Shown: positions 17,120-26,713 of the stretch, one piece after another
How positions within the stretch are numbered: the stretch's first letter is position 1
How the letters are laid out: each line of letters opens with the position of its first letter
Source: Thalassotalea piscium
GTDB taxonomy: Bacteria > Pseudomonadota > Gammaproteobacteria > Enterobacterales > Alteromonadaceae
Length of the DNA: 64,000 nucleotides
Direction of reading: 5' to 3'
Assembly: GCF_030295935.1 (NCBI RefSeq)
Contig: NZ_AP027362.1
Span: 1,488,001 to 1,552,000, forward strand
Notes under the pieces: generated by a model
Database searches by the model: none
What the model was told of the DNA's origin: nothing
What the model saw: the letters and a program-made list of their open reading frames with translations, nothing else
Translations under genes and position numbers: made by a program

Positions 17120-19549
17120 ATGATGAAAAAGCTAGTGCTTAGTTTGGTTATTGCAAGCAGCTTAGGATTAACTGCATGTGAAAACGAAACAATAAAAGAT
17201 GTAAATGACAAGGTTGCAGCAGGAGAGCCTGCTGTAACACCTTCTGCAAGAGTGGTATTTGACCCAACGGCAGGAAAGCTATCAGTACCTAATGACCTAC
17301 TGTTTCAAGGAACAACTGATGGTACGCTTAATTTACCTGTGGATGATCCAACTGATGAGTCAGACCCATACGTAGCCTTAAGTGCGTTAGATGGCTGGTC
17401 GACGGTAAACCCTTTTGTTTTGGATATAGAATTTCCTGCCGGCCGCACTCTTGACGGCAACTCGGTGTTTAATTCTGATTCGGTACGAATTTTCGAAGCC
17501 ATAATGGGTGGGGACTCTTCTGACACTGATTGTGCTTCGGTTGAACGTGGTTTTGCATGTAAAATTGTTCGTGAACTTACCTACACACAAGACTTTATTA
17601 CGCAAAAGTCAGGTAATAGCATTGCAGTTGTGCCACTTAAACCATTGAAAGGCAAAACAACTTACTTAGTTGCGTTAACAAATAGTTTGCAAGATAGCAC
17701 AGGGCAAGCAGTTGCAGGTTCTTCTACTTATGAATTAGTCCGACAAGATATAAGTACTAAACCTTTAGGTAGTGCAGCGCAGTTGGGTTTACAAGCAATT
17801 ATTAATAGCTTTGAAAATGCTGTGTCTGGCTCAGGTGTAGATAAAGAATCAATTATTTATACATTTGCTGTAACAACTCAGTCAACGACAGATGTTTTAT
17901 TTACTAATAAAGCGTTAATGGCCGCTAATGTACAACAGGGTGTTTTTCCAAGTATTGCGGTTTCAGATACTGGTGCTTCAGTTGCTGATATTTTAGCAGG
18001 TAAAATTCCTCCTTCATTAGTTCCGTTATTTTCTGCGGCAAACTATATGCAAGGCTCGATTACTTTGCCATATTATCTTGGTGTACCGAGTGCAAGTAAC
18101 CCATTAGCGCCAGTAAACCAATGGTGGAAAAGCTTATGTGATTCTGGTGCTATGTTAGCAGGTTTAGCGGCTCAAAATCCTGCAGCTATTCCAGCCGCTC
18201 CTATTAGTGAAACTGACGCTAAGTGTATGGCTATTTCACAAGCAAATGGCTTGCCAGCACCAGGTTTACGTGATTTAGGTATAGACACTGAGCGTCATTT
18301 AACTAAGTTTAGCCCAGTAGCTAAACCTAACGCTATGATGCCAATTGCTGTACAGGTAACAACGCCTGATTTAGCTGTCGTTAATGGTGTAAGAGGCTCT
18401 ATGGGCTTACCTTCAATTACTGAGCCTGAAAATGGTTGGCCAGTTGTTATGTTACAGCATGGCATTACCTCTAAAAAAGAAGATATGCTTCCTTTAACGG
18501 GGGTTTTATCGCTTTACGGTATGGCAACAGTTGCTATTAACCATCCTTTGCATGGTGAGCCTGAGTTAGGTGGTCGTGGTTTTGATTTAGACCCTACTAA
18601 CCCTGGTGATGAGATTAATGCTTCAACGGTTTCAGCTATTCACTATATGAACTTAGGAAGCTTATTAACTACACGTGATAACCTGCGTCAAAGTGTGTCA
18701 GACATGGTGGGGTTACGTTTTGGTTTGAACTTCTTAATGGGTAGCGATATCAATGGCAACCCAATTAATGTTGATTCATCTAACGTTCACTTTTTAGGAC
18801 ATTCATTAGGTGCAATTACAGGCATGAGCTTTATGGCAATAGCGAATACATCCTTAAACCCAGCTATTGATCCTATGTTTAACGTGAAAAGTAATTCATT
18901 AGCAATGCCGGGTGTTATGGTAGCTAACTTCTTAATGGAGTCTGGTGCGTTTGGTGATGTAATTAAAGCGAATTTAACGTATGCACAATCTGCCGACTTT
19001 AAAGCGTATGTTGACACTTCTTACCCTTCAGGAGCAAGTGAGGCTGAGTTAGTTGCAACGTATAAAGGGTTTTATGCTAGCTTAACTCCTGATCAGCAAG
19101 CAGGTCTTAACGGTATATTCCAACAATTTGCTTTTGCAGCACAAACGGTAACAGATGCAGGCGACCCGGTTAATTATTTAGCGGCACTTGCAGCAACACA
19201 AACACCAACGCATGTTATAGAAGTTGTGGGCAACGGCGCTGATAATTTATCAGACCAAGTTATTCCTAATACTGTTTCAACAGCACCTTTTGGTGGTACT
19301 GAAGGGGCAATTGCATTATTAGGCTTACCTGCTATTTCAACTACTGTACAAGATGCCGATGGTGTATCAGGCGCAGTTAGGTTTACTGCAGGTCATCATG
19401 GTTCAATCTTAACACCTGCACCTAATAGTGCATCGCCAGATGCAGCAATGAGTGCAAAAGCAACGCAAGAAATGCAATCACAAGTTGTTAGCTTCTTTGG
19501 TTCAAATGGGAAAGCTATTGTTGTTACTGATGACTCTGTAGTGCAGTAA
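17120..19549 (+). CDS. VolA/Pla-1-type surface lipase or lysophospholipase
   Basis: An 809-residue lipoprotein precursor (lipobox LTAC, Cys20) of the VolA/Pla-1/cef family, outer-membrane or extracellular lipases. In Vibrio cholerae VolA releases fatty acids from host lysophosphatidylcholine for import by FadL and activation by FadD. The N-terminal domain (about 40-420) starts ARVVFDPTAGKLSVPNDLL. The hydrolase domain has VVMLQHGITS, the nucleophile elbow HFLGHSLGAITG, and a late His region FTAGHHGSIL. The start is ATG 17120 after GGGGAGAT. It is followed by its own terminator and is close to fadD, fitting exogenous lipid use. Confidence 0.88.
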   Translation: MMKKLVLSLVIASSLGLTACENETIKDVNDKVAAGEPAVTPSARVVFDPTAGKLSVPNDLLFQGTTDGTLNLPVDDPTDESDPYVALSALDGWSTVNPFVLDIEFPAGRTLDGNSVFNSDSVRIFEAIMGGDSSDTDCASVERGFACKIVRELTYTQDFITQKSGNSIAVVPLKPLKGKTTYLVALTNSLQDSTGQAVAGSSTYELVRQDISTKPLGSAAQLGLQAIINSFENAVSGSGVDKESIIYTFAVTTQSTTDVLFTNKALMAANVQQGVFPSIAVSDTGASVADILAGKIPPSLVPLFSAANYMQGSITLPYYLGVPSASNPLAPVNQWWKSLCDSGAMLAGLAAQNPAAIPAAPISETDAKCMAISQANGLPAPGLRDLGIDTERHLTKFSPVAKPNAMMPIAVQVTTPDLAVVNGVRGSMGLPSITEPENGWPVVMLQHGITSKKEDMLPLTGVLSLYGMATVAINHPLHGEPELGGRGFDLDPTNPGDEINASTVSAIHYMNLGSLLTTRDNLRQSVSDMVGLRFGLNFLMGSDINGNPINVDSSNVHFLGHSLGAITGMSFMAIANTSLNPAIDPMFNVKSNSLAMPGVMVANFLMESGAFGDVIKANLTYAQSADFKAYVDTSYPSGASEAELVATYKGFYASLTPDQQAGLNGIFQQFAFAAQTVTDAGDPVNYLAALAATQTPTHVIEVVGNGADNLSDQVIPNTVSTAPFGGTEGAIALLGLPAISTTVQDADGVSGAVRFTAGHHGSILTPAPNSASPDAAMSAKATQEMQSQVVSFFGSNGKAIVVTDDSVVQ

Positions 19550-19574
19550 TCGCAACTCATTAATAAAATGTTAT

Positions 19575-19602
19575 AAGCCCTCTTTATTGAGGGCTTTTTT
19601 AT
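19575..19602 (+). terminator. Terminator of the VolA-type gene
   Basis: The perfect stem AAGCCCTC / GAGGGCTT around TTTATT is followed by a run of T, 25 bases after the stop codon. Confidence 0.9.
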
Positions 19603-19750
19603 TTTTTAGCCGATAGTAAAATAAATAATAACTTTAGTTTAATAAATTAATCCCCATATCAAAAAATAGAATTTGATTAATTAACTTCATTATATAAATG
19701 AATATAAAGCACGAAAACTTAATCAGCGTGTGATTTACAGGAGAAAGGTA

Positions 19751-20791
19751 TTGGAATTTTTGTATGAGTATGGCTTGTTTCTAGCCAAAGCAATCACATT
19801 TGTTGTCGCTCTAGCAGTGATAATCGCAATAATTGCATCGTCCGCAATTAAGCAAGGGGATAAAAAAGGTCAATTAGAAATTACTGACTTATCCGAGCAC
19901 TACAAAGAAGTAGAAGAGGAGGTTATCAGCCACCTTTTTACAAAAGAGCAACTAAAAGAAAAAGAAAAACGCGATAAAAAAGCGGCAAAAGAAAAAGCTA
20001 AAGCTGATAAAGCAGCAGTAAAGTCTGACACAGCTCAGCAACCTCGAACTTTTGTTGTTGACTTTAAGGGGAGTATTGATGCGAAAGAGGTCACCTCTTT
20101 ACGTGAAGAGATAAGTGCAATATTAATGGTTGCTAAAAAGGAGGACGAAGTCTTTGTACGCCTTGAAACAGGTGGCGGTATGGTACATGGTTATGGCTTG
20201 GCTTCATCTCAGTTAGATCGCGTTAGACAAGCTAATATACCATTAACTGTGGCGGTTGATAAGGTTGCGGCAAGTGGTGGTTATATGATGGCTTGTGTTG
20301 CAAATAAAATTGTGTCTGCACCATTTGCTATTCTTGGCTCTATTGGAGTAATTGCACAAGTGCCAAATTTCAATAAAATATTGAAGAAAAATGATATTGA
20401 ATTTGAACAAATTACCGCAGGGGAATTTAAACGTACGTTAACTATGTTTGGTGAAAACACAGATAAAGGCCGTGAGAAATTCTCTCAAGAAATTGAAGAT
20501 ACACATCAATTATTTAAAGACTTTGTTTCCGAGCACCGTCCAAGCTTAGATATTACTAAGGTTGCTACAGGTGAAACCTGGTTTGGAACAAAAGCGAAGG
20601 AAGTAGGCTTGGTTGATGAGATAATGACGAGCGATGATTACTTACATAAAGCAAGCAAGGTTAATCAAGTGGTTGAAGTTAAGTATTCAGTAAAGAAAGG
20701 ATTAGCAGAAAAATTTTCAAAAGCAGCTTCTATGTCAGCTGAAAGCTTTATAAGTAAAATTTGGCAAAATAACCGTATATTCCCAAGTTAA
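19751..20791 (+). CDS. sohB: SohB, S49-family membrane protease
   Basis: Inner-membrane serine protease related to signal peptide peptidase SppA. An N-terminal membrane helix (about residues 6-30) is followed by a Lys/Glu/Ala-rich coiled linker (about 70-100) and the protease domain. The Ser is in AVDKVAASGGYMMACVA, with the general-base Lys expected in AGEFKRTLTMFG. I place the start at TTG 19751 (MEFLYEYGLFLAK), which follows AGGAGAAAGG and aligns with E. coli MDLLSEYGLFLAK; the longer frame from GTG 19730 would bury that ribosome-binding site. 346 residues against 349 in E. coli. Confidence 0.92.
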   Translation: MEFLYEYGLFLAKAITFVVALAVIIAIIASSAIKQGDKKGQLEITDLSEHYKEVEEEVISHLFTKEQLKEKEKRDKKAAKEKAKADKAAVKSDTAQQPRTFVVDFKGSIDAKEVTSLREEISAILMVAKKEDEVFVRLETGGGMVHGYGLASSQLDRVRQANIPLTVAVDKVAASGGYMMACVANKIVSAPFAILGSIGVIAQVPNFNKILKKNDIEFEQITAGEFKRTLTMFGENTDKGREKFSQEIEDTHQLFKDFVSEHRPSLDITKVATGETWFGTKAKEVGLVDEIMTSDDYLHKASKVNQVVEVKYSVKKGLAEKFSKAASMSAESFISKIWQNNRIFPS

Positions 20792-20799
20792 AAGTAGTT

Positions 20800-20821
20800 A
20801 GGGCCTAGCATTCTAGGCCCT
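20800..20821. terminator. Bidirectional terminator between sohB and the symporter gene
   Basis: The 9-bp stem AGGGCCTAG / CTAGGCCCT around a CATT loop lies between two convergent genes. The flanking T-tract is short and mixed (TATATTT). Confidence 0.75.
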
Positions 20822-20832
20822 ATATTTAATGC

Positions 20833-22179
20833 TTAATTACTGTTCTTATCTAAATTGTGAAAATCTATTTCTTCAATTTTTTGTCCCGCATTTGGGTTAT
20901 CGAATACCTCGTGGTCAAATTGATTTTCTGATTTACTCACAATGAGCGTTACCATACTATCGCCAGTAACATTAACCGCTGTTCTGGTCATATCTAATAA
21001 ACGGTCAACACCAATTATCAAGCCAATGCCTTCTACGGGTAGTCCAACCTGATCAAGCACCATTGCGAGCATAATTAATCCAACTCCTGGTACTCCAGCG
21101 GTACCAATAGATGCGAGTGTCGCAGTTAAAATCACCATTAAAAAGTCTGTAAGACTAAGATCCACGTTAAATACTTGGGCTATAAATACCGTTGCAACTC
21201 CTTGCATAATGGCTGTGCCGTCCATGTTTATTGTTGCGCCTAATGGAACGGTAAAAGAAGCGATAGAGTTTTTAGCCCCCATCTTTTTGGTTACTGTTTC
21301 CATGGTAATAGGAATTGTGGCGTTACTACTTGAAGTTGAAAAGGCAAACAGCACAGCGTCACGCATTTTCTTAAGAAAAGTAAAAGGGCTTAAACCGCTG
21401 AGCAACTTTAACATTACTGAGTAAGTGACAGTGCCGTGAATAATTAGCGCAAAAAATACCACAAAGAAATAACTGATTAAATTACCAAAAGCGCTTAATG
21501 ATAAGTCTGTAAAAAGCTTAGCGAGTAAACAAAAAACGCCATAAGGGGCGATATTCATTAAAATGCCTACTAGGCGCATAACTACTTCATTAAGGTCTTC
21601 GAAGAGGCTTGCAATACGATCTCCGGCTTTACCAGACAACGCAATAGCAATACCAAAGAGCAGTGCAAAAACGATAACTTGCAACATATTACCTTGAGCG
21701 AAAGCAGCGAAAGGGTTACTTGGGAACATTTGAATAAACACTTGCGCTAAAGAAGGTGCTTCCTTACCGGTAAAGCTTGTGCTTGTTGTCATGTTAACAC
21801 CTTCGCCAGGGCTAACTAAGAAAGCGAGCCCCATCGCGAAACTAATCGCAATAGCGGTTGTGAGTAAATATAATACAACTGCTTTGCCGCCAATACGTCC
21901 TAATTTCGATGTGTCTTTTAAAGAGGTAGTACCACAAATTAATGAAACAAATACAAGCGGTACAACAAGCATTTTCAAACTTGCAACAAATATTTTGCCT
22001 ACAACTTCAAATATGCCATCAACAAAGAATGAGCGAATGGAAAAGTCGAACAAGCCTAAAGGAATGATTAAGTCACTGCCATCAGGCATTAAAAACTGTA
22101 AACCTGCACCTACCAATATACCAGCAACCATGCCAATTACGATACGTTGGGTTAAGCTTAATTGTTTTTTATTTGTCAT
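20833..22179 (-). CDS. Dicarboxylate/amino acid:cation symporter (DAACS, SLC1-like)
   Basis: A 448-residue inner-membrane secondary transporter of the GltP/SLC1 fold, taking up glutamate, aspartate, dicarboxylates or neutral amino acids with Na+ or H+. Family motifs are the serine-rich re-entrant loop FAFSTSSSNATIPITMETV, the NMDGTAIMQGVATVFIAQ helix (cation/substrate site), the second re-entrant loop ASIGTAGVPGVGLIMLAMVL, and DRLLDMTRTAVNVTGD. Eight membrane helices with two hairpins are expected. The substrate cannot be settled by eye. It is transcribed alone, convergent with sohB. Confidence 0.88.
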   Translation of the reverse strand: MTNKKQLSLTQRIVIGMVAGILVGAGLQFLMPDGSDLIIPLGLFDFSIRSFFVDGIFEVVGKIFVASLKMLVVPLVFVSLICGTTSLKDTSKLGRIGGKAVVLYLLTTAIAISFAMGLAFLVSPGEGVNMTTSTSFTGKEAPSLAQVFIQMFPSNPFAAFAQGNMLQVIVFALLFGIAIALSGKAGDRIASLFEDLNEVVMRLVGILMNIAPYGVFCLLAKLFTDLSLSAFGNLISYFFVVFFALIIHGTVTYSVMLKLLSGLSPFTFLKKMRDAVLFAFSTSSSNATIPITMETVTKKMGAKNSIASFTVPLGATINMDGTAIMQGVATVFIAQVFNVDLSLTDFLMVILTATLASIGTAGVPGVGLIMLAMVLDQVGLPVEGIGLIIGVDRLLDMTRTAVNVTGDSMVTLIVSKSENQFDHEVFDNPNAGQKIEEIDFHNLDKNSN

Positions 22180-22350
22180 ATTATTTTTATAAGAATGTAG
22201 AATGAATGTAATGAAGCGTAGATTAACAGCTATTTTGTTGATTAAAAACCTAATGATTCACGGTTTTTTGCATTTGTTAGTGACCTTTTGGTTTTTTTTC
22301 GGTTAAGATAAGTAAAAAGTTAATAATAATACTACCAGGGAGATGCTTAT

Positions 22351-24882
22351 ATGGCGCTACTTCGACGCTTAAGTTTTATCATGTTACTACTGTCTTTTAT
22401 CGGCTGTGGTGGCGGTGAAGGTGGCCTAAGTCCAGGTACCGGAACAGGTACAGGGGGAACTGATGGTGGTTCAACTGATGAGATAACGATTACTCTAGCT
22501 ATATCAAATACTACCGTAACAGGGGCCTCGCCCGTAGATGTAACAGCAACGGTTATGCAAGGAGCTGTTGCTGTTGTAAATCGAGCTGTAACTTTTACAA
22601 CCGATTTAGGAGCATTTTCACCCGCTTCAGGTACAGCGCTAACAAATGATAAAGGTGTTGCTACAATCACATTAACTGCTGGGAGTGTTCGTGGAGCTGG
22701 CGAGATATCTGCTTCATTAAGTTCAGGTGAAACTTCATCTACACCTCTTGGTTTTAATACCCAAGGCGATGACATAAATATTGGAGGTGATGTTAATATT
22801 AGTGTTGCCTTAGTCGATGAAAATGGTAATGCAACTGATACCATTACAGCATCGAAACCTGGCCGTGTAATCGCAACTGTTGAGGGTATTAATGCACCTT
22901 TAATTGTTAATTTCACCTCCACTGTTGGCAATATTCCAATACCTTCGGCTATAACTGATGGTAATAATTTAGCTATTGTAGATATTTTTGCCGGTGACAC
23001 ATTAGGTGCAGGTGAGGTAACGGCGCAAATAGCCAGTGGTGAGTCAGGCAAAGCGATATTTGTTGTAGGCTCTTCCACTGTCTCAATGGGAAGTGGGGAA
23101 CCATTTGTTAAAGGCGTTGCTGATATTAGTTTAGAGCAAATTTCTGCTGGTGGTACTAGCGTAATTTCAGTTTCTATTGTTGATGATCAAGGTAACTTAT
23201 TTACTGAACCAGTAAATGTTAACTTTTCTTCAAGTTGCTCTACACAATCTGTCGCCAAATTAAGTAGCCCAATCACTACATCAAATGGTGTTGCTACCAG
23301 TACATACTTGGCGCAAGGGTGCGTAGGTGAAGATCCTATAAATGTTACAGCTAATGCTGGTGGTATTAATTTATCAGCGTCTGGCTCTATCAATGTACTA
23401 CCTGCAGATATTGGTAGTATTGAATTTGTTTCAGCTTTACCTGAAAATATTGGCATATTAGGCGCTGGTATTGTATCGGGTTCAGAAAGTTCTACAGTAG
23501 TATTTAAAGTAAAAGATACTGATGGAAACCCATACAACAACCGCGTAGTTAACTTTGCTTTGAATACCGATGTCGGCGGTATTAGTTTAAGCCAAGATAA
23601 AGCGACTAGTAATTCTGATGGTTTAGTGCAAACAGTTGTCAATTCAGGAACAGTTCCAACTACTATTCGTGTAATAGCATCTACAGTAGCACTTGACGGT
23701 AGTGTGGTATTTACACAATCTAGCCAGTTAGTTGTTTCAACAGGCTTACCTGACCAAGATAGCTTTAGTTTATCAAGAGGCGTTGCAAACCCTGAAGCAT
23801 GGAACGTAGACGGTATAGAGGTTCCTGTAACGGTGCGTATGGCTGATGCTTTTAATAATCCTGTTCCTGATGGTACTGCCGTTAACTTTACCGCGGAAGG
23901 TGGCTCTATTGGTTCTTCATGTACTACTGAGAATGGCGTATGCTCAGTGATGTGGACGAGTCAGAATCCTCGACCGACAGGAAAAACTTTAACTCAGAGT
24001 TTTTGTACAGTTGCTGATAATAACGATCCTGCTATTTTTTGTGCCAGAGAACCTTTAGCTGATGGTAAAAACTATCTTGGACAAAAGTATGGCGGCCGAG
24101 TGACAGTATTAGCAACCGCAATCGGAGAAGAGTCGTTCCCTGATAAAAATGGAAATGGCCGTTTTGATGAAAGTGAATACACTTTGTTTAAAGGTTTAAA
24201 TGTTAGTGGTATGCCTTATGACTTAAAGGAGGCATTTGTTGACCATAATGAGGATTATTTATACAACCCTGTTGAAGTGAGCACCGAAATAGGAGGGGAG
24301 TTAGAAGAGTTTGTAGACTTTAATAGTAATGGTGTGTTTGATACCCAAGACAGTGTTTATAATGGCGTTCTTTGTGGGTTCAATGACGTTACGAATCCAG
24401 GAACTACAATCGTTAATCAATACTGTGCAAATCCTGATGACGAACCGGACCCTACTAAGAAGTCTGAAAAAGTGTCAACAAATGTGCGTGGTTCAGCTGT
24501 TATTATAATGTCTGGTACATCACCTTATATAACTGTAACAGCAACTAATGACTCTATTGCACAAAGCTCGGCTGATTTTGACGCTGATGATACTACTTTG
24601 TACATAGCTGGAGAAAGTACTGGTACAGTCAGTATTATTATTGCTGATTTACATAACCAGCCTATGCCAGCCGGCACAGTTGTTACTTTTGTCGCGAGTG
24701 TAGGTTCCGTTGTTGGTTCTAGTAGTTATACTTGGCCTGGAGATTCTCGTAATGGTGGTACAGCTTTTAGTGTGGCGATTAAAGGCGAGGCTGAGCCAAC
24801 GAGTGGACCATTAGAAATAAAAGTTGAAACACCAGGAGGTGTGACAACTGTATTTAGTGGTATTACAATTATTATTCAATAG
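22351..24882 (+). CDS. Large lipoprotein with bacterial Ig-like (Big-1/invasin) domains
   Basis: 843 residues with a signal peptide ending LSFIGC (Cys19 lipid attachment), then a Gly/Thr-rich linker and several beta-rich Ig-like modules. Repeated Big-1 signatures are VDVTATVMQ...AVNRAVTFTT, TNDKGVATITLTAG, VSIVDDQGNLF, SDGLVQTVVNSG and PVPDGTAVNFTAEGGSIG. An Asp-rich insertion at about 600-690 (DKNGNGRFDESEYT, VDHNEDYLYNP, DFNSNGVFDTQDSVYN) resembles calcium-binding dockerin-like or thrombospondin-like loops. It is probably surface-anchored; adhesion is a guess. It has a good ribosome-binding site (AGGGAGATGC) and its own terminator. Confidence 0.8.
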   Translation: MALLRRLSFIMLLLSFIGCGGGEGGLSPGTGTGTGGTDGGSTDEITITLAISNTTVTGASPVDVTATVMQGAVAVVNRAVTFTTDLGAFSPASGTALTNDKGVATITLTAGSVRGAGEISASLSSGETSSTPLGFNTQGDDINIGGDVNISVALVDENGNATDTITASKPGRVIATVEGINAPLIVNFTSTVGNIPIPSAITDGNNLAIVDIFAGDTLGAGEVTAQIASGESGKAIFVVGSSTVSMGSGEPFVKGVADISLEQISAGGTSVISVSIVDDQGNLFTEPVNVNFSSSCSTQSVAKLSSPITTSNGVATSTYLAQGCVGEDPINVTANAGGINLSASGSINVLPADIGSIEFVSALPENIGILGAGIVSGSESSTVVFKVKDTDGNPYNNRVVNFALNTDVGGISLSQDKATSNSDGLVQTVVNSGTVPTTIRVIASTVALDGSVVFTQSSQLVVSTGLPDQDSFSLSRGVANPEAWNVDGIEVPVTVRMADAFNNPVPDGTAVNFTAEGGSIGSSCTTENGVCSVMWTSQNPRPTGKTLTQSFCTVADNNDPAIFCAREPLADGKNYLGQKYGGRVTVLATAIGEESFPDKNGNGRFDESEYTLFKGLNVSGMPYDLKEAFVDHNEDYLYNPVEVSTEIGGELEEFVDFNSNGVFDTQDSVYNGVLCGFNDVTNPGTTIVNQYCANPDDEPDPTKKSEKVSTNVRGSAVIIMSGTSPYITVTATNDSIAQSSADFDADDTTLYIAGESTGTVSIIIADLHNQPMPAGTVVTFVASVGSVVGSSSYTWPGDSRNGGTAFSVAIKGEAEPTSGPLEIKVETPGGVTTVFSGITIIIQ

Positions 24883-24910
24883 TAATTATTAACATTATGC
24901 ATCAAATAAA

Positions 24911-24935
24911 AAACCGCTAAATTAGCGGTTTTTTT
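24911..24935 (+). terminator. Terminator of the Ig-like lipoprotein gene
   Basis: The stem AAACCGCTAA / TTAGCGGTTT with a very short loop is followed by TTTTT, about 29 bases beyond the stop. Confidence 0.88.
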
Positions 24936-24970
24936 ATGTATTCAATTCAGAGTATAAGGTGTGACAAACT

Positions 24971-26083
24971 TTAGTTTTTATTCATTTGTTCTATTAAGAA
25001 TGCTGATATTTGTGCACTTACTTTCAGTGTTTTTTCTGCGGCGCTAATGCCTTGACCTGTGCTATCGGTAAAAGGTGCTACTTCCATCATGTCGGCACCC
25101 GTAATAGGGTATTTATTAGCTAGCGACTTTAAAATGGCTAAGGCTTCATCAGGACTTAAGCCATCAGGCTCAGGTGTACCTGTTGCTGCAGCAAAACGTT
25201 CATCTAATGCATCTATATCAAAGCTAACGTATAGCTCGTCAATGTTCTCACCGTCTAATTGGCTATGAATATTGTCTATAACTGATTGTACGCCATTTTC
25301 TTTTATTTCATGAGCCCAATGTTGCTTCACACCAAAAGTACCTTCCCAGTGGCTTTTAGGCTTGCCGCTTGAGCGTATTCCTACTTGTATTAAGTGATGG
25401 TTTTCATGTAAGTCGTCTAAAATATGGGTACACCACGAGCCAAAACATAAATCGATGCCTAAACGCTCTACTAATAAATCGGTATGAGCATCAAAGTGGA
25501 TGATAGCAGCGCGTTTACCTTGCTTTTTCTTTGCTTGTAGATACGCTTTAGTGAGCGGGTAACTAACTGAATGGTCACCCCCTATACCGAAAATACCTTT
25601 ATTAGGGTAGGCAGCATAAAAGTCGTGTAACACGTCTTCAGTGATTGTTAGTGGACTTACTGCATACGCTGAATTTTCATCTTGATATAAAGCACGGCGG
25701 CAATTAGTAATTGTTGGATCATTTAGATACTTGTCGGCAAGTAAATGTGGGATAACGCGAATATCGCCTAAATCAAAAGTGTTTAAATTTGGATAGTTTT
25801 GTAACAGTGTTGAACGAACAAATAAAGGTCCCCAGTTTGCACCGCGTAATATGCCACCACCACAATCAGAGGCAATACCTAAAATAACTGCAGCAGAACC
25901 CTCATTTAAATGTTTGAGCGAGTTTAACCAAACTGTTTCTATATCGGTAGTTTGGCCATAAAGTGATTGATGTAACTTTTCTTTACGTTCTTTGGCTGTA
26001 TTAACCGTAAATACACCGTTGCCGGGCGGGCACAAGCATTGGCTAACTTTTTGATAAAATAGTTCAGTTATGTTGGTTGTCAT
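24971..26083 (-). CDS. Arginase/agmatinase/formimidoylglutamase family hydrolase
   Basis: 370-residue binuclear manganese ureohydrolase fold. The metal ligands lie in IGGDHSVSYP, IIHFDAHTDL and SFDIDALDERFAA, followed by TPEPDGLSPDE. The N-terminal extension (about 95 residues, with CLCPPGNGVF) is longer than in agmatinase. The family splits guanidino or formimino groups from arginine, agmatine, proclavaminate or formimidoylglutamate, and I cannot choose among these; no hut, speA or arc genes are adjacent. It is a single gene on the minus strand with about 630 non-coding bases upstream. Confidence 0.85.
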   Translation of the reverse strand: MTTNITELFYQKVSQCLCPPGNGVFTVNTAKERKEKLHQSLYGQTTDIETVWLNSLKHLNEGSAAVILGIASDCGGGILRGANWGPLFVRSTLLQNYPNLNTFDLGDIRVIPHLLADKYLNDPTITNCRRALYQDENSAYAVSPLTITEDVLHDFYAAYPNKGIFGIGGDHSVSYPLTKAYLQAKKKQGKRAAIIHFDAHTDLLVERLGIDLCFGSWCTHILDDLHENHHLIQVGIRSSGKPKSHWEGTFGVKQHWAHEIKENGVQSVIDNIHSQLDGENIDELYVSFDIDALDERFAAATGTPEPDGLSPDEALAILKSLANKYPITGADMMEVAPFTDSTGQGISAAEKTLKVSAQISAFLIEQMNKN

Positions 26084-26176
26084 AGTAACTCTCTTAATAG
26101 TGCAATGATTGGCAGAAGGCTACCAATGCAAGGAGGTGTTTTGTCGTGATTTATTAATTACTGCGCCTTGACTATA

Positions 26177-26384
26177 TTATTTAACTTCAACTCGGGATAA
26201 TAAATAGCTCTTTAGCAGCTATTTTTCCTTACTTCTGTGATAAATACATAAACAATAGCATAACTATTCTTAATGAATTTGCCTTGAATTAAGAAAAACT
26301 ATCAAGCTAGTGAGTTGCTACAACCACAAGTCTAGCAATTTCAGACCAGTAACTTATCTCTTAACCCGAGCTAAGGTTATTTAA
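26177..26384. repeat. CCTGAG-family inverted-repeat element, copy b
   Basis: Diverged ends (TTATTTAAC...CTCGGGATAA on the left, TTAACCCGAG...TTATTTAA on the right) match the family at 15934-16067. The rest of the 26084-26713 interval is AT-rich, holds no gene I can support, and must contain the topA and arginase-family promoters, which I cannot place. Confidence 0.65.
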
Positions 26385-26713
26385 TTATTAGTTATTTTTA
26401 TTATTAGCGATTATAAAAATCTATTATCAAGGTGTCGAAAACAATAGCATTATAGCGAATATAAATTAGATATTAAATGAAGGTATTTGTACGCTAAAAA
26501 TTAAGCATGTAACAATTAATTGAATCTTATATGAAAATAATTTTCTTGTAAGCTAAGATAATTACAGATATATCTAATAGTAATTACAAATTTACATTAT
26601 ATAGTGTGTGTTTTAATCAAAGCGTTTACTATTTGCTCGCTTGTAAACCGTGTTGATTGATTTACATATTTGTTTCTGATTTTTTAATCAGACAATAGGA
26701 ATTAAATAAGTTT

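Noticed and set aside
22347-23078. A 243-codon minus-strand frame opposite the Ig-like lipoprotein
   Set aside because: An antisense shadow of Thr/Val/Gly-rich coding sequence; the plus strand has a signal peptide, lipobox and domain repeats.
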